NCBI GenBank assembly: GCA_947625905.1
Contig: CANQQJ010000006.1
Span: forward strand, 41,200 to 105,199
Direction: 5' to 3'
DNA: 64,000 nucleotides
DNA from: an uncultured Clostridia bacterium
GTDB lineage: Bacteria > Bacillota > Clostridia > Monoglobales > Monoglobaceae
Part shown: piece by piece, positions 18,098 to 26,982 of the stretch
How positions within the stretch are numbered: the stretch's first letter is position 1
Layout of the letters: each line of letters starts with the position of its first letter
Position numbers and translations under genes: made by a program
Notes under the pieces: model-generated
Told to the model about the DNA's origin: nothing
Database searches by the model: none
What the model saw: the letters and a program-made list of their open reading frames with translations, nothing else

Positions 18098-21000
18098 TTA
18101 ATTCTCCGCATCGGCATTTTCGGTATTTTCGACGCTCTCGTCGTTCAACGTCCGCAAAAAGGTCATCAATGACGCGTTGAACTGAGCCGACTCGGCTCTT
18201 GTCAACATCGCTTGCGGTTCAAAAAATCCGTCCGAACCCTGTAATAAGCCGAGCTTTTTCATCATGTAGACCGACTCGTACGCGAAAGTTGAAATTTCAC
18301 TATCATCCTTAAACAATGCTGTGTCCTCGTTTTGAGCTTCAATTCCGGCGGAATTCAGCATGCGCGCCGCCATAACGGCGATGTCCTGCCTTATTATATT
18401 GGTTCCGACACCGAATTCGGTTTCGCTGACACCTTTTACTATGCCGAGCTCCGCGGCGGTCAATACGTAAGGCGCGTACCATTCATTTTCGACCACATCG
18501 GAGAATATATTATCTGCGGATACAAGGTCCGTGTCTGTTGCCAAGATCAGCATTTTGACAAATTCTTCCCTGGTTACGGGAGCTTCCGGATTAAATCTTC
18601 CCGTTCCGTCGCCGTTTACAACACCGCTCAGCGACAGCGTCTCTACAGCGTCATAATACCACGCATCGGCCGGCACATCAATGTAGCGTATTCCCGGCTG
18701 CCTGCCCGGCGCCGCGGTCGGTTCGGCTCCAAACACGGTTCCGGGCTCCACGCTTCCGATAAATCCGCCGTTAGACGAATTTTCGCTGCCGCTTATTCCG
18801 CCGTATCCGCCGCCGAATCCGCTTCCTCCTCCGCCGCCGACAACGGCGGGGCCGTTCGAGCCGGATGTGCCTTCAACATAGACCTTAAACGTCTTAACCA
18901 GCCCCGTTCCTTCGGCTGTCACGGTAAGGGTGACAGTTGTGCTTTTTGCGGGGCGAGTGACTCTTCCGTCCGGAGAGATTATTTCGGGATTCGACGATGT
19001 CCATTTTAACTTGGTTCCGTTGGCCCCAGTATCGGGAAGCGTGATATCCGAACCTGATGTCGCCTCGTCAACCGTCAGGCTTTCAAGGTCGATTTCCGCC
19101 TTAGTCTCTTCGTCCGCGTTCAGATAAACTTTTATCTCACCTATCTTTACCGATTCCGCATTGCATTTGTCGATCGTAAATCGGATGCAGCGCGCGGATC
19201 GGATCGAATCGGGCTTTATAAGCCTTGAGAACTCATCCGTTATGCTTCCGCTCTTGAGTTCGTTCCAGTTGACATTATCATCCGAGATCTCGATCTTGTA
19301 ATCCTTTATTCCCGACGACGGCTCGTGAATATATATCGCGTTGAAAAATGTCTTGGCGCCAAAATCCAAAACGATATTTTGTTCGCGCAGTCTTGTGCTT
19401 GTAACTTCATACAGCGAGTTTATGTCGTTGTCGTTTACGTTTTCTTTCGGATAGGAGAGCGACTCAAGCGCGCTGCCGCTTACGGCGGCCTTCGGCGCGA
19501 TATTTTTTGACTCGTCGCAGTCCACGGCTATCGTCATATCGCGCGACACGGATATCTCCGGATAGGCCGCGTCGGATACAGTGAGCGTTAATGTGGCAAA
19601 ATCGAGTAATTCGGGCCGTGTCACAACACCGGTGTCCGTGATCAGCGAAGCGCTGCTCGTGCTCCATTTTGCATTTGCTTCGGTTATTGTATCGGTACTT
19701 AGCTCAACATCCGCGTTGACATATCTGTTCTTTAAGCTTTCGAAATAATCAATGTTATCAATGTTTATCATGAGCATTGAATACGCGTCCGCTTCAATTT
19801 TGACCGATGCGTTTATTGAGCTGTTTGTCAGCGCGTAACCCGCGAAATCATCTGCGTCGTTCAAGACTCGTATATAGTCGCAGACGAGCTCTCCGTTCAG
19901 CCATATCGCCGCGCGGCCTTTTTCGGGGATCATTTGCACCTTGATCTCAACGCTGTCGCCGCTGCTCAGCGGATATTTTTTCCTTTGAGAAGCGTAGTAT
20001 TCAAAATATACTCCATCCTCGGCGGCAACAATATCCAGCGCAGACTTACCATCGGAATCGATCAAGCTGATCGTTCCGGTTTCACCGCTCTTTTCAAATG
20101 TCAGAATGCTGAGGGATGATCCGGTCATTTTGATATTGCTGTAATCTCCGACGTTAATCGGGTCCTTATCGGACATCAGCTGCTTTGTATCGCTCAGGAT
20201 CTCATAAGGTGTGCGCCGTTTAAGCGTTAAATTATACTCCTTGGATATGCCGCTTTTTGAGGCCGTGATAGTAACGGGAGTATCCTGTGTCAAAAGCGCG
20301 CTTGGGTTGATCTTTCCGTCGTTTCCGATAAGGCTTGTGTTTGACGACGACCATACAATACCGTCAATGCTCGGCAGATCCAGATCATATCGGATGTCGT
20401 CGTAAGGCTGACAGGTTATCAATCCGATGGTGTTGATCTCATACTTGGCAAGCTCCTCGTCATTGAGCGCGGCGCGTATCGTCAGATGAAAATCCTTGCG
20501 CACGATCGGCGGCAGCTCTGAATCTGGATCCGATATATATGCCGACAGAGTCGCTTCCGTGGGCGTTTCCTTATGGAACACTTCGCGGGTCTGCAAATCT
20601 ATCTGATCCGTGTCCGCTGTCCAGATCACGTCATATTTGTCATTCAGCTTTTTGGGCAGTGCCTTTATAAATCCCGACAAGCTATCGGGCTCCGATGTTA
20701 TCATATCCATCGTGATCCCGTCCGCCGCGCCGCACACCGAATTCTGCGCTGCAATTTCCTCATGCTCGATCTCAACGATCTTTGCGCCTTTAACGGTAAC
20801 GCTGTCACCGTTGACATTGCTTTCATTCAGTCCAATCCTTACAGAATTGAACATATACTCGTCGGAATTCGGTATAGTGTTGCAGAACGGATATGCGATA
20901 TTGTTGAGCAGCGTGTCGCCGTCATACACCCATATCTGCCTGTTAATTGTGTCGATTCGCAGAGTTAATTTTCTCAAAGTTCCGATATCGCTCGCTATCG

Positions 21001-24000
21001 TGACTGTCGAATGATCCTCCGGCGTGGCGCGGTATGAGAAGGTAAGGCTGTTTTGAGAATAGTTAAACTCGCCCGCGCTGTAGAAGCTGTTGTCATTTTT
21101 GTAACCCAGCGCAACGGTAATCGGAGCCGATGAATCAACCGACGCCGAAGTCTCGATCGAAACATCATATATTCCCTTATAGTCGCGGATCAATGTTTCT
21201 GTCCGGACGTCCTCCTTTTTCGGGCTGTACAGATCAACATACGCGTAATAGCACGAATTGCCGTTTGCCGCTTCCGGATTTTCGGGGTCAGCCGTCTTTT
21301 TGACCGTCACGCCGTTTTCGTCAACACTGTACTCGCCCTCGGCTCTTCCGCTTACATCACGGAATGACCAGTCTATAAGGTCTTTCTCGGAAGTATAGCT
21401 TCTGTTCAGTATCTCTGTTTTTTCATAACCTGCCACAGCGGGAACAGTCAGCCGATAGTTTTTCGAAAAACGATAGTCTCCCTGCGAAACCAATGCGGTA
21501 ATTGTCACTTCGGCGTCCTCTACCCAAGGAGAAACGCTTCCGTCTGTGCCGACGATGCCCTCATTTGTGCTTGACCATACTACGCCCGGTATGCTCGGTA
21601 TGCTCAAATTATCCGTTACCCGATATGGATCGGCGGTCAGCGTTTCTGGCAGGCTGTCCACAACGGCCATTGCCTTTTTATACTCCTCGTCATCGGGAAC
21701 TGCGTATTGCGTAAGCTTTACCTTGCTGAAATGAACGTCCGATCCGACACCCATTCTGTACATATGGATCAGCTTTATTCCGTTAAAATATTTTGCCTCG
21801 GAATAGAATGATGCCGACAGATGCTCAGAGTCTCCGCACCATGTTGTTACCGATTGAGTCTCTGTGTTAATGCGGGCATGCAGCACCGCGGTTTCATTAT
21901 TGTTGCCGTAAGCGAAATTGTTTTTTCCGTACTCGCTGGTATTCAGTGAGCTTTTGCTCAGCGGCTGTATGTTCGAAGCCTGCAGTCGGTACTGCACGGG
22001 ACCGACCTGGATCGCCATCGGGTTGTCCTCGGCTCCGCTTCCGATATTCATGGTGAAATATCCCGCGGTTTTTGAACCGGTATAACTGTCCGGCCATATA
22101 GTATCCGCTATGTTGTAATCAAACTGCAGCTCAAGCTCGTAATCTCCGAAAAACCTTGTTGTGGTAACGCTGGTTCGGTTTGCGTCGTCCTTCGCGAGCG
22201 TTCCCGTAAAGATCGCCGCAAGCGCGTTAGCGGTTCTGGTGTTCGCCGCGTCTCCCGTAGTAGGCGACGACAGTATTTGCTTTACTCTCGGACCGCCGTC
22301 TTTCGCGGATACATCAAGGTATTCGGAATCGGCTCCCGTCCAATCGGTCAGCTGACCCATATCCGTATACTGCGTCAGATCCTGATCCAGTATCACAAGG
22401 CCGCTTCCCGCAGGCTCGGTCGGCGCCGCGGTCGGTGTTTCGGTCGGCTTGGTCAAAGGCGTCGCGTTCGGATAGGCCGTCGGACCTTCGGCCGGAGGCG
22501 GTCCTGCCTTAACTGTCAGATAATAGTTCTTCTCAATTTGATATTCTCCCTGCGTGATCGTCGCGGTCAAAACCGCCTCGGCGTCATTTTCACTGCGGCT
22601 GATCTTTCCGTCCGCGCCGATAACGCTCTCGTTTGAGCTTGACCATACAACGCCTTCAACAGCTTCCGGCATGTTCAGATCTTTTGTTACACTGTTTGGC
22701 GTATCGCTGCCTGCCGTAAGTGTTTTCGGCAGAGCGTTTAAGATTTGCAGCAGCTTTGCATAATCTTCATCCTGCGGATCGGCATATTTTGTTATCTTAA
22801 CGTTTTTAAAATACACATACGAATCCTTGCCCGTCCGCTCCATATATCTGAGCTGTATTCCGTCAAAATATTTTGCCTGACTTTCATTGAAAAATGAGTC
22901 AGCCTGCAAAGGAGTGTCGTTTCCGCTCCACGTCTTCACACTATGATCATTCGTATTGATCCGCACGTGCAGCGTGTCCGTTCCGCCGCTATTATGCGGC
23001 AAATGATTGCTTCCGTAATCGCTGCTGCTCAAAGAATTGTGATTCAACGGCTGTATATTTCCGACTTGCAGACGGTATTGAACCGGACCGATAGTAAAGC
23101 TGTCATCTTCATTTACATTTCCGATGTTCAATATATAATATCCGTTAGCATACTGATTCTCATCTTGCAATATATCATAATCAAGCTGCAGCTCAAGCTC
23201 ATAATCTCCCGCGAATCGGGATGTCGTAACAGTGGTCCTGTTTTCCGTGTCCTCATCAAGGACGCCTTTAAACACCGCTGTCAGCGCATCATGAAAGTTT
23301 GCGGTATTATCCCTCGGCTTGATCTGTGTCACCTTCGGTCCGCCGCCTGCCGCGGAAAAACCGATATATTCATCGGTTATGCCCTTCCAATCGGGCAGGT
23401 CGCTTATGTCCGTATATTGTGTCAGGTTTTCATCTAAGACTACCTGTCCTGCCTCGGCGGGCGCGGTTGGCGATGCCGTCGGCTCATTGATCGGAGGTGT
23501 CGGTGTCGCCGCGGTCGGTGTTTCGGTCGGCTTGGCCAAAGGTGTCGCGTTCGGATCGGCCGTCGGACCTTCGGTCGGAGACGGTCCTGCCTTAACTGTC
23601 AGATAATAGTTCTTCTCAATTTGATATTCTCCCTGCGTGATCGTCGCGGTCAAAACCGCCTCGGCGTCATTTTCACTGCGGCTGATCTTTCCGTCCGCGC
23701 CGATAACGCTCTCGTTTGAGCTTGACCATACAACGCCTTCAACAGCTTCCGGCATGTTCAGATCTTTTGTTACACTGTTTGGCGTATCGCTGCCTGCCGT
23801 AAGTGTTTTCGGCAGAGCGTTTAAGATTTGCAGCAGCTTTGCATAATCTTCATCCTGCGGATCGGCATATTTTGTTATCTTAACGTTTTTAAAATACACA
23901 TACGAATCCTTGCCCGTCCGCTCCATATATCTGAGCTGTATTCCGTCAAAATATTTTGCCTGACTTTCATTGAAAAATGAGTCAGCCTGCAAAGGAGTGT

Positions 24001-26962
24001 CGTTTCCGCTCCACGTCTTCACACTATGATCATTCGTATTGATCCGCACGTGCAGCGTGTCCGTTCCGCCGCTATTATGCGGCAAATGATTGCTTCCGTA
24101 ATCGCTGCTGCTCAAAGAATTGTGATTCAACGGCTGTATATTTCCGACTTGCAGACGGTATTGAACCGGACCGATAGTAAAGCTGTCATCTTCATTTACA
24201 TTTCCGATGTTCAATATATAATATCCGTTAGCATACTGATTCTCATCTTGCAATATATCATAATCAAGCTGCAGCTCAAGCTCATAATCTCCCGCGAATC
24301 GGGATGTCGTAACAGTGGTCCTGTTTTCCGTGTCCTCATCAAGGACGCCTTTAAACACCGCTGTCAGCGCATCATGAAAGTTTGCGGTATTATCCCTCGG
24401 CTTGATCTGTGTCACCTTCGGTCCGCCGCCTGCCGCGGAAAAACCGATATATTCATCGGTTATGCCCTTCCAATCGGGCAGGTCGCTTATGTCCGTATAT
24501 TGTGTCAGGTTTTCATCTAAGACTACCTGTCCCGCCTCGGCGGGCGCGGTTGGCGATGCCGTCGGCGTTTCGATCGGCTGTGATGAGGGAGTCGCGACCG
24601 GCGATGCCGACGGAGTTTCGATTGGCTGTGCCGAAGGCGTCGCGTCCGGCGAAGCCGACGGTGTTTCGATCGGCTGTGCCGAAGGCGTCGCGTCCGGCGA
24701 GGCCGACGGTGTTTCGATCGGCTGTGCCGAAGGCGTCGCGTCCGGCGATACAGACGGAGTTTCGATCGGCTGCGTTGAAGGCGTTGCGTCCGGCGATGCC
24801 GACGGTGTTTCGGTCGAAGACGGCTCAGCCTTGACGGTCAGAGTATAGTTCTTCTCGATCTGATATTCACCCTGCTTGACAGTCGCGGTCAATACCGCCT
24901 CGGCGTCTTCTTCACCGCGCGCGATCTTTCCGTCCGTGTCGATAACGCTCTCGTTTGAGGTTGACCATACAACGCTATCGACCGGTTCGGGCATATTCAG
25001 ATCCTGCGTAACACTATTGGGAGTGTCTCCCTCGGCAGCTAATGTTTGCGGGAGATCATCCAATAACTCTTTCAGATTTGTATAATCCTCATCCTCCTGC
25101 GGATCGCCATATTTGGTTATCTTAACATTTTTAAAATGAACATACGAATCCTTGCCCATTCTATCCAAATATGTGAGCTGTATTCCGTCAAAATATTTTG
25201 CCTGACTTTCGAGATAGAACGAGTTCACTTCCAGAGGTTCGGCGTCTCCGCACCATGTCTTTACATGATGATTATTCGTATTTATCCGCACGTGAAGAGT
25301 GTCCGTTGTGATCGTGCTGTTATTGTGTGTAAAATTTCCTTTATATTCATTACTACCTGTTGTACTATGGTTAAACGGCTGTATATTTCCGGCATTCAGA
25401 CGGTATTGCACCGGTCCGATATCAAAGCCTTCTTCTTTTACATTTCCGATGTTCAATATGTAATATCCGTTACTATTATAGGTCACATCTTTTTTTATAC
25501 TATAATCAAACTGCAGCTCAAGCTCATAATCGCCGGCAAATTGTGATGTCGTTACAGTCGTCCTGTTCGTCTCATCCTTCTCGAGAACGCCTTTGAACAC
25601 TGCCGTCAGCACATCATAAAAGGTTGCACTGTTGCTCCTCGCATTGAGCTGCGTCACCTTTGGTCCGCCTTCCGCCGCGGAAAAGCTGATATAATCATCG
25701 GTTGTGCCTTTCCAACCGGGCAGATCGCTCAGATCCTTATATTGTGTCAGGTTTTCATTTAAAACCACCTGTCCCGCCTCGGCGGTCGCGGTTGGCTCTG
25801 TAGTAGGTGCGTCGCTCGGCTCTGTGGTTGGCGCATCGCTCGGTTCGGTGGTAGGCGCGTCGCTCGGCTCGGCGGTAGACGTCGCATCCGCCGCAACAGT
25901 CATATCATATCGCAGCGTATAATTTATATCATTGCTTGTAAACGATGCTATGATCGCGGCTTCTTGTGGTGCGGCAGAATGAGTGATATTAGCGGTATTA
26001 TTCTCGATTTTTATAACTTCGCTATCTTCTTCGGGTACGCTCCACACTACGCTTTCACTTTCAACAGTTGGAAGCGTCAGACTTTCTTCCTTGACATTTT
26101 CCGGATCCTCCGCAAGGCTCTGAGGAAGTTCGGCAAGAATATTTTTCGGCAGTTCAGCACTGAGCTGTGTGACTTTAAATTTTTTTATAGTAAATTTGGA
26201 ACCTTCATTATCTTCATCCACTCCGTTTATCACCATTGTTGACAATGGTTTCTTATTTGTAATATCTTTGCTTTCACTTTCAGCCGGCTTATATGTACCA
26301 TCTACACCAACTGTAGTTTTTCCGGTTGCTGTATTAAGCTGAACAGACATTGTGTGTTCGGCATCAGCATCTTTTTTCTGATTGCTGACACCACTAAACG
26401 TTTGACGGAAATGTGCAGTATCATTAAAGCTGGTTTGGTCCGCAAAATCTACATTAGCCTTATTTACTCTCGCAACAAGCAAATGTGTAGTAGCAGCAGA
26501 AACATTATTAAAATTCAGATTATAATACTTGGATAGTACATCCGCCGCATATTCTAATTCGATCTTATATTCTCCGCTCAATTTGTCCGCGGAAAGTGTT
26601 GTTCTGTTTTCCTGATTTTTACCGATCACTCCGCTTAAAGCGTGAGAAACAATATTTGGAGTTTTTTTGTTGCTGGCGGTACTATTACGTTTGATACTCA
26701 AATATTTATTATCATCTTGAGTTAAATCGAAAGTTGTGCTGCCCTCATTTATCCAACCGTTTTTTTCCGCATCTTCAACGCTGCTGTACTGATCTGTCGA
26801 GTCGTCAATAACGGTTAAATTTTCGGTTTCAAAATAATTGTCGTCAATCTTATCTGCGTCAGCGGCGCTTGCCTCGGGCGCGGGCGCAGCCAATACGCCC
26901 GCCGGGAATTGAATCAAAGATAAGCTTAGTATAACCGCCAAAAAAATTCTAAATTTTCTCAT
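18098..26962 (-). CDS. Giant repeat-built SLH surface protein with aBig and discoidin-like domains
   Basis: This protein of about 2954 residues has a signal peptide (FLAVILSLSLIQFPAGVLA). Five tandem modules follow. Each is a ~210-residue beta-sandwich (GDYELELQ, IGPVQYRL, KYFDGIQL motifs) plus an ~80-residue atrophied Ig-like domain (VVWSSSNESVI, LTATI). Modules are joined by Thr/Pro/Ser/Glu linkers. Further diverged sandwich/Ig modules lead to an F5/8-type-C-like domain (CDESKNIAPKAAVSG...), one more Ig-like domain, a Gly-rich linker and three C-terminal SLH repeats. No catalytic motif was recognised, so it is probably a carbohydrate-binding or adhesive scaffold. Start ATG 26962 follows AAAGGAG. 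Modules 3 and 4 are near-identical. It lies 20 bases after the upstream SLH gene and 61 before the lyase gene. Confidence 0.82.
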   Translation of the reverse strand: MRKFRIFLAVILSLSLIQFPAGVLAAPAPEASAADADKIDDNYFETENLTVIDDSTDQYSSVEDAEKNGWINEGSTTFDLTQDDNKYLSIKRNSTASNKKTPNIVSHALSGVIGKNQENRTTLSADKLSGEYKIELEYAADVLSKYYNLNFNNVSAATTHLLVARVNKANVDFADQTSFNDTAHFRQTFSGVSNQKKDADAEHTMSVQLNTATGKTTVGVDGTYKPAESESKDITNKKPLSTMVINGVDEDNEGSKFTIKKFKVTQLSAELPKNILAELPQSLAEDPENVKEESLTLPTVESESVVWSVPEEDSEVIKIENNTANITHSAAPQEAAIIASFTSNDINYTLRYDMTVAADATSTAEPSDAPTTEPSDAPTTEPSDAPTTEPTATAEAGQVVLNENLTQYKDLSDLPGWKGTTDDYISFSAAEGGPKVTQLNARSNSATFYDVLTAVFKGVLEKDETNRTTVTTSQFAGDYELELQFDYSIKKDVTYNSNGYYILNIGNVKEEGFDIGPVQYRLNAGNIQPFNHSTTGSNEYKGNFTHNNSTITTDTLHVRINTNNHHVKTWCGDAEPLEVNSFYLESQAKYFDGIQLTYLDRMGKDSYVHFKNVKITKYGDPQEDEDYTNLKELLDDLPQTLAAEGDTPNSVTQDLNMPEPVDSVVWSTSNESVIDTDGKIARGEEDAEAVLTATVKQGEYQIEKNYTLTVKAEPSSTETPSASPDATPSTQPIETPSVSPDATPSAQPIETPSASPDATPSAQPIETPSASPDATPSAQPIETPSASPVATPSSQPIETPTASPTAPAEAGQVVLDENLTQYTDISDLPDWKGITDEYIGFSAAGGGPKVTQIKPRDNTANFHDALTAVFKGVLDEDTENRTTVTTSRFAGDYELELQLDYDILQDENQYANGYYILNIGNVNEDDSFTIGPVQYRLQVGNIQPLNHNSLSSSDYGSNHLPHNSGGTDTLHVRINTNDHSVKTWSGNDTPLQADSFFNESQAKYFDGIQLRYMERTGKDSYVYFKNVKITKYADPQDEDYAKLLQILNALPKTLTAGSDTPNSVTKDLNMPEAVEGVVWSSSNESVIGADGKISRSENDAEAVLTATITQGEYQIEKNYYLTVKAGPSPTEGPTADPNATPLAKPTETPTAATPTPPINEPTASPTAPAEAGQVVLDENLTQYTDISDLPDWKGITDEYIGFSAAGGGPKVTQIKPRDNTANFHDALTAVFKGVLDEDTENRTTVTTSRFAGDYELELQLDYDILQDENQYANGYYILNIGNVNEDDSFTIGPVQYRLQVGNIQPLNHNSLSSSDYGSNHLPHNSGGTDTLHVRINTNDHSVKTWSGNDTPLQADSFFNESQAKYFDGIQLRYMERTGKDSYVYFKNVKITKYADPQDEDYAKLLQILNALPKTLTAGSDTPNSVTKDLNMPEAVEGVVWSSSNESVIGADGKISRSENDAEAVLTATITQGEYQIEKNYYLTVKAGPPPAEGPTAYPNATPLTKPTETPTAAPTEPAGSGLVILDQDLTQYTDMGQLTDWTGADSEYLDVSAKDGGPRVKQILSSPTTGDAANTRTANALAAIFTGTLAKDDANRTSVTTTRFFGDYELELQFDYNIADTIWPDSYTGSKTAGYFTMNIGSGAEDNPMAIQVGPVQYRLQASNIQPLSKSSLNTSEYGKNNFAYGNNNETAVLHARINTETQSVTTWCGDSEHLSASFYSEAKYFNGIKLIHMYRMGVGSDVHFSKVKLTQYAVPDDEEYKKAMAVVDSLPETLTADPYRVTDNLSIPSIPGVVWSSTNEGIVGTDGSVSPWVEDAEVTITALVSQGDYRFSKNYRLTVPAVAGYEKTEILNRSYTSEKDLIDWSFRDVSGRAEGEYSVDENGVTVKKTADPENPEAANGNSCYYAYVDLYSPKKEDVRTETLIRDYKGIYDVSIETSASVDSSAPITVALGYKNDNSFYSAGEFNYSQNSLTFSYRATPEDHSTVTIASDIGTLRKLTLRIDTINRQIWVYDGDTLLNNIAYPFCNTIPNSDEYMFNSVRIGLNESNVNGDSVTVKGAKIVEIEHEEIAAQNSVCGAADGITMDMITSEPDSLSGFIKALPKKLNDKYDVIWTADTDQIDLQTREVFHKETPTEATLSAYISDPDSELPPIVRKDFHLTIRAALNDEELAKYEINTIGLITCQPYDDIRYDLDLPSIDGIVWSSSNTSLIGNDGKINPSALLTQDTPVTITASKSGISKEYNLTLKRRTPYEILSDTKQLMSDKDPINVGDYSNIKMTGSSLSILTFEKSGETGTISLIDSDGKSALDIVAAEDGVYFEYYASQRKKYPLSSGDSVEIKVQMIPEKGRAAIWLNGELVCDYIRVLNDADDFAGYALTNSSINASVKIEADAYSMLMINIDNIDYFESLKNRYVNADVELSTDTITEANAKWSTSSASLITDTGVVTRPELLDFATLTLTVSDAAYPEISVSRDMTIAVDCDESKNIAPKAAVSGSALESLSYPKENVNDNDINSLYEVTSTRLREQNIVLDFGAKTFFNAIYIHEPSSGIKDYKIEISDDNVNWNELKSGSITDEFSRLIKPDSIRSARCIRFTIDKCNAESVKIGEIKVYLNADEETKAEIDLESLTVDEATSGSDITLPDTGANGTKLKWTSSNPEIISPDGRVTRPAKSTTVTLTVTAEGTGLVKTFKVYVEGTSGSNGPAVVGGGGGSGFGGGYGGISGSENSSNGGFIGSVEPGTVFGAEPTAAPGRQPGIRYIDVPADAWYYDAVETLSLSGVVNGDGTGRFNPEAPVTREEFVKMLILATDTDLVSADNIFSDVVENEWYAPYVLTAAELGIVKGVSETEFGVGTNIIRQDIAVMAARMLNSAGIEAQNEDTALFKDDSEISTFAYESVYMMKKLGLLQGSDGFFEPQAMLTRAESAQFNASLMTFLRTLNDESVENTENADAEN
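22431..23483. repeat. Direct repeat copy A inside the giant SLH gene (period 1083 bp)
   Basis: This stretch matches 23514-24566 at a constant offset of 1083 bases. The antisense shadow ORFs 22554-22763 and 22943-23437 translate identically to 23637-23846 and 24026-24520. Differences cluster in the linker-coding start, with one base seen in the end (gtcctgcc versus gtcccgcc). It encodes one full sandwich plus Ig module. Confidence 0.95.
23514..24566. repeat. Direct repeat copy B inside the giant SLH gene (period 1083 bp)
   Basis: This is the partner of 22431-23483. The encoded module is identical in its core (DYDILQDENQYANGYYIL and following). Homology ends exactly where the linker begins, at gccgtcggc, which continues with ctcattg in copy A and gtttcg in copy B. 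Confidence 0.95.
24567..24806. repeat. 48-bp minisatellite coding a Ser/Pro/Thr linker
   Basis: Five head-to-tail 48-base units, each starting gtttcgat(c/t)ggctg, encode a 16-residue linker unit of the type SPDATPSAQPIETPSA on the minus strand. Units differ by a few bases, and the outermost are the most divergent. The period is a multiple of three, so copy-number change would keep the frame. Confidence 0.95.
25794..25865. repeat. 24-bp tandem repeat coding a TEPSDAPT linker
   Basis: Three 24-base units, beginning ggctctgt or ggttcggt, encode TEPSDAPT on the minus strand between the first and second modules of the giant surface protein. The unit is in frame. Confidence 0.92.
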
Positions 26963-26982
26963 AATTACTCCTTTCCGGATCA

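Noticed and set aside
24567-24806. Possible CRISPR array
   Set aside because: Units are contiguous 48-mers without spacers, are in frame and encode a linker; no cas genes are present.
24409-24848. Plus-strand repeat ORFs with RSAVPKASRPA-type units
   Set aside because: They are the antisense reading of the 48-bp linker minisatellite in the giant SLH gene.
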